From: JAJFFW01 sp963922595
GTDB lineage: Bacteria; Pseudomonadota; Alphaproteobacteria; Caulobacterales; Parvularculaceae
Direction: 5' to 3'
DNA length: 7,606 nucleotides
Assembly: GCA_963922595.1 (NCBI GenBank)
Contig: CAWUIM010000102.1
Span: forward strand, 1-7,606
The notes under the pieces: generated by a model
Told to the model about the DNA's origin: nothing
What the model saw: only the letters and a program-made list of their open reading frames with translations
Database searches by the model: none
In this document: positions 1 to 5,479 of the stretch, one piece after another
Layout: the number at the start of each line of letters is the position of its first letter
Numbering within the stretch: the first letter of the stretch is position 1
Translations under genes and position numbers: made by a program

Positions 1-1
1 C

Positions 2-670
2 AGCGCTGACGACGCCCCCGCGGCGGTCGATTGGGTTGCCGTCAAGGCGCGCCTTGCTGAGCCGTCGCAATCCGGGACCGCGCCGCTGGAGCAGGCGCTC
101 GAAACGCCGGATGTGCGACAAGCCCGGGGGGCCTTCACCCGCGAGGAATGCGAATATCTGATCGCCGCCAGCGTGCGGCTCCTCGCGCCGTCGATGATCG
201 TCGACCCCGCCACAGGCCAGTCCCGCGCCGACCCGCACCGCACGTCCCTGACCGCGATCCTGGGCCCCGTCGATTATGAGATGACGCTCGTGCGCCTCAA
301 CCGGCGCATTGCGCAGTACGCCGATCAATCGGAAGAAACAGGCGAATTCCTTTCTGTCCTGCGCTACGCGTCCGGCCAGGAATACCGCCCGCATTTCGAC
401 TGGCTGCCAGAGGGGAGCGAGCACGCGCGCAGCGGCCAGCGCGTCGCCACCGCGCTCGTCTATCTCAATGATGATTATGAGGGCGGCGAAACGCACTTTC
501 TGACGCCGGACGCAAAGCTGCGCCCCGCCGCCGGCGATCTCATCCTCTTCCGCAATGTGGACGAGACCGGCGCGCCCGACCAAACGAGCCGCCATGCGGG
601 CTTGCCGGTCACAACCGGCGCCAAATGGCTCGCCTCAAAATGGTTCCGTAAACGGATGTATGAGTTTTAA
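2..670 (+). CDS. 2OG-Fe(II) oxygenase, prolyl 4-hydroxylase type (5' partial)
   Basis: Probable Fe(II)/2-oxoglutarate dioxygenase that hydroxylates a protein or peptide side chain, with the fold of the prolyl 4-hydroxylase catalytic subunit. The frame is open to the left edge, giving 222 visible residues, so the GTG at 113 is probably internal and the true start lies outside the window. The double-stranded beta-helix core shows the full facial triad: HxD in YRPHFDWL (His codon 392-394, Asp codon 398-400) and the distal His in SRHAGLP (593-595), followed by the 2OG-binding Lys in GAKWLASKWFR (623-625). YLNDDYEGGET and GDLILFRNVD are also typical of the family. The segment before the core (WVAVKARLAEP...TPDVRQARGAFTREEC) resembles family members that carry an N-terminal Sel1/TPR-like region, but that part is outside the window. 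It ends in TAA at 668-670. The substrate is unknown. The family call is firm; a role as a true prolyl hydroxylase is inference. Confidence 0.93.
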   Translation, partial: SADDAPAAVDWVAVKARLAEPSQSGTAPLEQALETPDVRQARGAFTREECEYLIAASVRLLAPSMIVDPATGQSRADPHRTSLTAILGPVDYEMTLVRLNRRIAQYADQSEETGEFLSVLRYASGQEYRPHFDWLPEGSEHARSGQRVATALVYLNDDYEGGETHFLTPDAKLRPAAGDLILFRNVDETGAPDQTSRHAGLPVTTGAKWLASKWFRKRMYEF

Positions 671-794
671 CGATTGTTCTATCGATTGTTAGTTTTTTTG
701 CTAATTGCGCACCTCGACCATCCGTAAAGCAACCTAATTTGCTCGTCGCGGCCGCCGACTAAATTTGAACAATTTTAAGCACCGAGACTTTTCG

Positions 795-823
795 CTGAAA
801 TAGACCCATTTCCGTGCTAGATT
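795..823 (+). promoter_or_regulatory. Possible sigma70-type promoter of the ankyrin gene
   Basis: CTGAAA (795-800) matches TTGACA at four of six positions. It lies 17 bp before TAGATT (818-823), which matches TATAAT at four of six and is preceded by TG plus one base (815-817), an extended -10 arrangement. Transcription would start near 830, inside the CRP-type palindrome at 823-838. The surrounding DNA is AT-rich. The match is weak and rests on pattern only; the overlap with the palindrome is what makes it worth recording. Confidence 0.3.
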
Positions 824-838
824 GTGAGAAATATCACA
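823..838. promoter_or_regulatory. CRP/FNR-superfamily-type operator, perfect TGTGA-N6-TCACA palindrome
   Basis: TGTGA (823-827) and TCACA (834-838) are separated by six bases (GAAATA), exactly the two-fold symmetric core recognised by CRP-type regulators. It lies just before the first ATG (842) of the ankyrin gene and just after or over the putative -10 element. Bound there, a regulator would more likely block transcription than activate it. Alphaproteobacterial CRP/FNR relatives vary in specificity, so the cognate factor and its ligand cannot be named. The site also argues against the GTG at 824 as the start codon, because that codon lies inside the palindrome. Confidence 0.5.
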
Positions 839-841
839 GTG

Positions 842-1438
842 ATGAAACGGTATCGGTATACGATCATAAGAAACGGAGTTTCAATTTTGAAACCGTGCTT
901 CTACGCATATTCGCGCCAAAGGCAGCATTCGTTGAAATGCCTGTCTGTATCGGTATTCGCATTGCAAGGTGCGGCTTGCGCTGCGCCGCAGGACGCCGCC
1001 GAAACCCAACAAACAACAGCGACAACAGTGAGCGAACCATTGAAATCAAAAGCAGTCGTGGGCGTTCCTTCCCCGTTGCATGAGGCGGTGCGCAGTAAAG
1101 ATTTGTTAGAAGCGGAGCACCTTTTGAATGCCGGAGCCAATCCTGCGGCGCGCGATGCGCTCGGGCGTACGGCGCTTCACTATGCAGCCGCCCTTAAGGA
1201 CCATGATATGGTTGCGCTGCTGATTAGATTTGGCGCCGACGCTGATGCGCGCGATGATGACGGATATTCACCGCTGCATCGATCCGTCCAACAAGGCGAC
1301 TTGGAAATCACGCGAAAACTCCTGGAAGCAGGCGCTGATCCGCACGCTAGGGCGAAGTCGGATGCGACGCCGATTTCAATCGCAAAACAGAATTCTCGTA
1401 ATGATCTGGAGGAGGTGTTGAAGGGAAAAAATCCGTAG
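842..1438 (+). CDS. Small ankyrin-repeat protein, probably exported
   Basis: Ankyrin repeats are protein-protein binding modules; no catalytic domain is present. Counting from the ATG at 842 (198 residues), the repeats are about 77-105 (SPLHEAV...AGANPAARD), 106-138 (GRTALHYAA...FGADADARD), 139-171 (DGYSPLHRS...AGADPHARA) and a shortened cap at 172-195. Before them lie a hydrophobic stretch LSVSVFALQGAACA at about 34-47 and a Thr/Gln/Ala-rich linker. The stretch could be the core of a signal peptide cut near ACA/APQ, placing the repeats in the periplasm. The start is uncertain. ATG 842 has only a weak ribosome site. TTG 887 follows GGAG (875-878) by 8 nt, and TTG 932 follows AAAGG (918-922) by 9 nt; both give a better signal peptide. 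An 85-bp gap separates it from the metalloprotease on the same strand, so the two may be co-transcribed. Ankyrin family is firm; export and partner are inference. Confidence 0.82.
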   Translation: MKRYRYTIIRNGVSILKPCFYAYSRQRQHSLKCLSVSVFALQGAACAAPQDAAETQQTTATTVSEPLKSKAVVGVPSPLHEAVRSKDLLEAEHLLNAGANPAARDALGRTALHYAAALKDHDMVALLIRFGADADARDDDGYSPLHRSVQQGDLEITRKLLEAGADPHARAKSDATPISIAKQNSRNDLEEVLKGKNP

Positions 1439-1523
1439 CGAAATTACCAGTTAGTCCATGGTTACTTAATCAGCGCAGCCGCTATCTGGACGGCCAGACG
1501 CAATTCTATCTCAGGGGGAGATT

Positions 1524-3467
1524 ATGATTACTAGACTATGTTTGTTCACTGCGATCGGCGCCTTGATTTCAACGTCAGTATTCGCAGCCGGCGTTGGTCA
1601 AGGTGGACGCGATGTTTATCATACGCCGATGTCATGGTGCGCTGTCGCCGGAAGCCCGGCCGCTGACAGCCCGAACATCACGCCTGAAGGATCAACTACT
1701 GCAGATACCAATACGGACGCCATTCTATGGCGACGGCATGAACGGCCGACTGACAACATCTTCTTACCACAAACGGACATCACCCTGCGCTCCGCGATCA
1801 ACGACGCTTGGGGGTCTTTGAATTTCCCGATCATCGCGGACCCGGACACGTCAACTGGAACGCCGGGCGACGTGCGCGGTGAAGCGAATACAGCCTTGGG
1901 CGCTGGCTCAGAATATCAGGATGTCCTTACAGCTTGCGAAGATGCGTGGGCCGATTTGGGCCGCGCCGGCATTGGCATCACGGCTGTTAACATCAACATG
2001 TTCACAGACGGGAATGGCGATTACATCAACGCCGCCGGACAGGGGTTTCCGATCGGTTGGGGCGGATGCGTCCGGCCGGTTGGGAGCACCGATTGCAGCG
2101 AGCCCTATGACGGCACGATCATGGTGATCGATAACACTTATCTTTACCCGACAGTCGCGGACCGAACTTTTCGCCCGTCGCCGAATGATCCTGGAGGAAC
2201 GCTTGCTTGGGTCGTAACTGATCCGCTCGACCAACTTGTCGGTCACGAGGTTGGTCACGCGCTCGGGCTGCCGCACCGGGATACGGACTCAAATAACTTG
2301 ATGTTCTTTCAAACGAGCGACAATAGCGGAGACGGCCGCGCGGACAATATCGGTATCAATGGCGCTGAGACGACGATCACGCGCGATAATGCCGACGACG
2401 TGGGCGGCGTGCAAATCGATCCGCCTAATCAGATTAACCCAGGCGATTTCGCGGCCATGGCGCTCGTCGACAAAGAGCTGCGCACTGACGGCTTTGCGGC
2501 GCACGAAGATGCGACTGTCGCCAAGTTGATGCTCAATAAGAAGACTGGATTGCTTTATATCAGCCTTCGAATGCGCGGCGTTATGCAAGAAGAAAATATT
2601 GGCCCACGCAATATTCTGATCGGCGTGGATGCGCGCGAAGGCCAGCAATTTTCCTTTGATCAGCGGACAAATGATATGGCTCCCCTTGCCGGTATGGAAG
2701 GGATGGACTCGATCTTTATCGCGCAAGCTTCGAGCGACTCTGTTCAAGGTACCGCAGTCGCTATCGCGAATAATGAGACGTCGTTGTTGACGGAAGTGAC
2801 GGACTTTTCATTGCGCCGGCTGACAATGTATCCGCACTACGCCCAAGTAAAAGGGCAGCAAGGAAATATCACGCAGCCGTCAGACGCCTTCGATATCGCC
2901 GACATTGTTACAATCGCCGTCCCTGCTGATCGTGTCGGCGTTGTTATGAATAAACCGTTTCGATTGAATATAGCGTCTATACGTTCAGACGGCGCCATTG
3001 ATTTTCTGGAAACAGAAGAAACAGGACGCGATCTAACATTCGTTATGGAAGACGCAATTCTACCGAAATGCTTCGCGCAGCAGTCTGCGCCTCCCGGCGG
3101 CGCCGCCGAAATTCGTGTTGAAGGATTGACGCCGTCTGCGCCAATACATGCTCTCGTCGGTCCGATTGAGGTTTATAAAGGCGCGACCGACGCGTCGGGT
3201 GACGCCGTCTTTAACCTGCCTATCCCGTCAGACGCGCGGGAAGGGCTGCATCTCGTCACAGTTGGCGTTGACGATACTGCATTTACGGCTGACTGCGTCG
3301 TTGATGTTGATAAGGACGCGCCGGGCGTCGGTGGTCCGGCGATTGATGACAAACATGAGCGCGAAGGCGCATGCTGCTACGAGCATTATCTTTTTTACAT
3401 CATCTTTGGACTGATCTTGATCGTAATTCTTCTGATTGTCTTGATCGCCTTGAAGTGGCGTCGGTAG
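1524..3467 (+). CDS. Secreted, membrane-anchored zinc metalloprotease of metzincin/matrixin type
   Basis: Probable exported zinc endopeptidase. Residues 1-22 are a signal peptide (MITR then a hydrophobic core ending VFAA). The catalytic domain spans roughly 60-300: helix TLRSAINDAW (87-96), then HEVGHALGLPH (241-251) with zinc ligands His241, His245 and His251 and catalytic Glu242. NNLM follows with Met260 nine residues after the third His, where matrixin-like proteins place the Met-turn. Cys39, 138, 182 and 191 could form disulfides. Residues 305-510 are an unrecognised, probably beta-rich region. Residues 511-598 look Ig-like, with Cys516 and Cys591 near the ends. The C-terminus is acidic/basic linker, Cys617-Cys618, one membrane helix (about 622-643) and KWRR, so the protease would face the periplasm or exterior. 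The start is fixed by AGGGGGAG at 1513-1520 just before ATG. The substrate is unknown; its neighbour upstream is the ankyrin protein. Protease class is confident, activity inferred. Confidence 0.88.
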   Translation: MITRLCLFTAIGALISTSVFAAGVGQGGRDVYHTPMSWCAVAGSPAADSPNITPEGSTTADTNTDAILWRRHERPTDNIFLPQTDITLRSAINDAWGSLNFPIIADPDTSTGTPGDVRGEANTALGAGSEYQDVLTACEDAWADLGRAGIGITAVNINMFTDGNGDYINAAGQGFPIGWGGCVRPVGSTDCSEPYDGTIMVIDNTYLYPTVADRTFRPSPNDPGGTLAWVVTDPLDQLVGHEVGHALGLPHRDTDSNNLMFFQTSDNSGDGRADNIGINGAETTITRDNADDVGGVQIDPPNQINPGDFAAMALVDKELRTDGFAAHEDATVAKLMLNKKTGLLYISLRMRGVMQEENIGPRNILIGVDAREGQQFSFDQRTNDMAPLAGMEGMDSIFIAQASSDSVQGTAVAIANNETSLLTEVTDFSLRRLTMYPHYAQVKGQQGNITQPSDAFDIADIVTIAVPADRVGVVMNKPFRLNIASIRSDGAIDFLETEETGRDLTFVMEDAILPKCFAQQSAPPGGAAEIRVEGLTPSAPIHALVGPIEVYKGATDASGDAVFNLPIPSDAREGLHLVTVGVDDTAFTADCVVDVDKDAPGVGGPAIDDKHEREGACCYEHYLFYIIFGLILIVILLIVLIALKWRR

Positions 3468-3475
3468 CAAACGGC

Positions 3476-3504
3476 AATACGGGCGCCCGCCGGGCGCTCG
3501 TATT
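3476..3504. terminator. 13-bp stem-loop after the metalloprotease gene
   Basis: Arms 3476-3488 and 3492-3504 pair along all 13 positions, with one G-U wobble (3482 with 3498), around a GCC loop. It begins nine bases after the protease stop codon. No T-run follows, so it is not a classic intrinsic terminator; it may slow transcription, protect the 3' end of the mRNA, or act with Rho. Confidence 0.55.
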
Positions 3505-3525
3505 ACCAACCCTTCATTTCCTGTT

Positions 3526-3538
3526 GTAAACGCTTTAC
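3526..3538. promoter_or_regulatory. LacI-family-like operator candidate
   Basis: GTAAA-CGC-TTTAC is a perfect 5-bp inverted repeat around a central CG-containing core, inside TTGTAAACGCTTTACG. It resembles sites of LacI/GalR-family regulators (TGTAAACG...TTTACA type). It lies about 150 bp upstream of the orphan gene at 3685. A short palindrome like this can occur by chance, and no regulator gene is in the window. Confidence 0.25.
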
Positions 3539-3594
3539 GCCAGACGCCGCCTTCTTCTCCTGCGTCGCGCATTCGTCGCATTTAAGCGCTTCCG

Positions 3595-3623
3595 CGAACC
3601 CTCCGCGCGTCCCTAGGGGTTCG
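3595..3623. repeat. Inverted repeat in the leader of the orphan gene
   Basis: CGAACCC (3595-3601) and GGGTTCG (3617-3623) are perfect 7-bp complements around a 15-base loop; the palindrome CCCTAGGG (3611-3618) overlaps the loop and right arm, so two folds compete. It ends 47 bases before the Shine-Dalgarno site of the gene at 3685. It could be a leader structure or a remnant terminator without a T-run. Function is unproven. Confidence 0.3.
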
Positions 3624-3670
3624 GCGTGTCTTCCCTTGATCGTGGTCCTTTGCCTATTTTACAGCGAACG

Positions 3671-3676
3671 AGGAGG
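3671..3676 (+). promoter_or_regulatory. Strong Shine-Dalgarno site, AGGAGG
   Basis: A full-consensus AGGAGG lies 8 nt before the ATG at 3685. It settles that start and suggests efficient translation of the orphan protein; it is the best ribosome site in the window. Confidence 0.85.
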
Positions 3677-3684
3677 AAATTGCT

Positions 3685-4710
3685 ATGGTTTCATCGATTA
3701 ACCCGTCGGTAACGCCGCAGGTGCAACAGAATACGTCGTTTGCGGTCGAGGATCCGCAGCAGATTGCGCAAGCGACGCAGAGCTCGAACTTTAATCCGCT
3801 TGGAAATCACAATCCCCTGTCACTGAATGATGAACGCTTGCTTCGGTTCGGGCCGAACGATTTCAGCGCGCAAGGCGCAGAGACGCTGGAAAATGTGATC
3901 GAAGACTACGACCGGATTGCGGTGACGTCTGAACGCCATTCAGAAAGTACGCGCGCCTTTTTTTATGGTCTGGCGGAACGTGGCGTGGAACTGGGTCAAA
4001 CCGCATTGAAACTGCCGAAGGCGTTCTTGTCGTCAAACCCGGTTTTGCGGGCGGCGGCGGGCGGCGCATTTAACTGGCTGGAAAACCAAACCCTCGGCCG
4101 CCTGAAGCGTGAGCTCAGCGAACGCGTGTTGCCGAATACATTGGACCCGACGCGCGCCTTTGAAGGCATCAAGGAGGCCGCGACCGAATTTGAAGATTCC
4201 TCTCTGGCGATTGACGATTTACGCGTGCATGCGGAGCGAATTCTCCAGCAGCGCGGACCATTATCCGCCGAGGATCGCGGAACGCTTGACGAAATCCGCG
4301 GTCAGTTTCAGGCGTTTTACGGCTCTGATCTCAACAGTGGCACGGCGACGGTGCAGCGCGATATCGTGCGGGGGTCCTATTACCAGCAGCATTGGCGCGT
4401 AACGAATTATTACGGGGCGCAGGAGAAGAGTGCGCTTGCGAATTTTGAGGCGTTTTCCCGGGATTACCGCGAGAATATGGCGCTCTTTCAGAGCACAGAG
4501 GATTATCGATATTACAATGAAGGGAATTACGCGTTCAGCGCCATGCAGGGCGCAGCGGCGAGCGCACGCGCCCATCGCGATTCCTATGTGCAGACAGTGA
4601 ACGAGTCGACGAGCGCGCGCGCCGTTTTCGAGGGCGCAGAAGGCACTTACTGGTCGGTGATGTCGAACGTGCAAAATACCTGGGCGCGGATTAATGAGCG
4701 TCTGAATTAG
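3685..4710 (+). CDS. Unrecognised 341-residue helical protein, cysteine-free
   Basis: I do not recognise a family. The start is set by AGGAGG 8 nt before ATG. The first 45 residues are rich in Ser, Gln, Asn and Pro (MVSSINPSVTPQVQQNTSF...) and look disordered. From about 60 onward the protein appears mostly alpha-helical and charged. A more hydrophobic stretch lies at about 92-131 (AFFYGLAERGVELGQ...GGAFNWL), but it is interrupted by charges and is not a clear membrane span. The region 228-285 is rich in Tyr, Phe and Trp (SYYQQHW, NYYGAQ, YRYYNEGNY). There is no Cys and no N-terminal signal peptide. A polar disordered N-terminus without signal sequence is also seen in substrates of type III/flagellar secretion, but no such gene is nearby, so this is speculation. 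It follows the metalloprotease by 217 bp with its own leader and ends before a strong terminator. It is a real gene by ribosome site, length and codon pattern. Confidence 0.8.
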   Translation: MVSSINPSVTPQVQQNTSFAVEDPQQIAQATQSSNFNPLGNHNPLSLNDERLLRFGPNDFSAQGAETLENVIEDYDRIAVTSERHSESTRAFFYGLAERGVELGQTALKLPKAFLSSNPVLRAAAGGAFNWLENQTLGRLKRELSERVLPNTLDPTRAFEGIKEAATEFEDSSLAIDDLRVHAERILQQRGPLSAEDRGTLDEIRGQFQAFYGSDLNSGTATVQRDIVRGSYYQQHWRVTNYYGAQEKSALANFEAFSRDYRENMALFQSTEDYRYYNEGNYAFSAMQGAAASARAHRDSYVQTVNESTSARAVFEGAEGTYWSVMSNVQNTWARINERLN

Positions 4711-4807
4711 AGCGCGAACCGCGTCTCGCCGCTTTGATGAAATCCGGAAGAAAGGCCAAACAATTTAATGGGGGTGTATTGAGCCTGGTCAGAGACGGGC
4801 TTCAACA

Positions 4808-4840
4808 AAAAAGCCGCAGACGGAGCGTCTGCGGCTTTTT
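4808..4840. terminator. Bidirectional intrinsic terminator between convergent genes
   Basis: A perfect 15-bp stem (4808-4822 with 4826-4840) encloses a GAG loop. The GC-rich core is flanked by A5 on the left and T5 on the right, so an RNA from either strand ends in a U-run. It serves the orphan gene ending at 4710 on the plus strand and the bactofilin gene ending at 4862 on the minus strand. The 97 bases between 4711 and 4807 hold no other signal that I can see. Confidence 0.93.
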
Positions 4841-4861
4841 GAATTGGAGATTGCTCCGCGC

Positions 4862-5479
4862 TTAGCGCAGCGGCGACCTGTTCGGTGCGAGGAACGACGG
4901 GGTGTCGCTCGGCTGCGCGGGCGCTGCGTTATGCTCTGGCATGGCGCCGTTATTCTGTGTGGTCACCGGCGCCGACTGCGGCGGCGCGGAGACCGGACGC
5001 TGTTTGCGAAAGTCGCGCGAGGACGCTTCCGACAACGGATCGTCAGAGTGGCGGCAGGCGCCTTCGAAATGCGCGCCGTTCTCAACCGCGAGGGAGGAGT
5101 GGACAATATCGCCGAGGATGTGCGCAGTGGCTGCGAGCGCTACTTGCTTGGCGCGGATGCCGCCTTCGACCTTGCCGCGGATCGTGACGCGGTCGCACAT
5201 GATCTCGCCTTTGACCGAGGCTTTCTCGCCGATGATCAGCGTGGCGGCCTTGATGTCGCCTTCCAGCGATCCGTCGAACTGAACTTCGCCGCTGGCGTTG
5301 ATATTGCCGTGCATGACCACATCGGAGGAAATGATCGACGGTACGCCCATCGACTGTTTCGCCGGCGCGGAGCGCTTCGGCTGGTTCATGAGATTATTGG
5401 ATTGCGCCGGCGCTTTTTCCGGCGCGGAAATGCTCACCTGAGCTTCCGCTGCGTTTTTGTCTTTAGCTTTCGAAAACAT
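4862..5479 (-). CDS. bacA: Bactofilin, cytoskeletal polymer protein
   Basis: Bactofilins (formerly DUF583) polymerise without nucleotide into cytoplasmic filaments or membrane-associated sheets and recruit cell-wall enzymes to sites of shape change. Of 205 residues, about 48-143 form the right-handed beta-helix core, visible as short repeats of small and hydrophobic residues with turn glycines (SIISSDVVMHGNINASGEVQ... LEGDIKAATLIIGEKASVKGEI... VTIRGKVEGGIRA). The N-terminal 45 residues are polar, Ala/Pro/Lys-rich and disordered, and begin MFSKAKDK, a short amphipathic-looking start that may contact the membrane. The C-terminal 60 residues are Pro/Ala/Ser/Gln-rich. The start is ATG 5479 with GAGG (5489-5492) 9 nt upstream, inside the end of the M23 gene, so the two overlap by 17 nt and are probably translationally coupled. 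The symbol follows BacA of stalked and budding alphaproteobacteria; paralogue identity is not proven. Confidence 0.93.
   Translation of the reverse strand: MFSKAKDKNAAEAQVSISAPEKAPAQSNNLMNQPKRSAPAKQSMGVPSIISSDVVMHGNINASGEVQFDGSLEGDIKAATLIIGEKASVKGEIMCDRVTIRGKVEGGIRAKQVALAATAHILGDIVHSSLAVENGAHFEGACRHSDDPLSEASSRDFRKQRPVSAPPQSAPVTTQNNGAMPEHNAAPAQPSDTPSFLAPNRSPLR

Noticed and set aside
671..699. Terminator after the oxygenase gene, suggested by a run of seven T (693-699)
   Set aside because: No GC-rich stem precedes the T-run; the sequence before it contains only two direct copies of CGATTGTT (671-678 and 683-690).
814..1083. Overlapping plus-strand frame of 89 residues at the 5' end of the ankyrin gene
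   Set aside because: It has no family resemblance and overlaps a clear ankyrin gene in another frame; its N-terminal codons lie in the CRP-type operator region.
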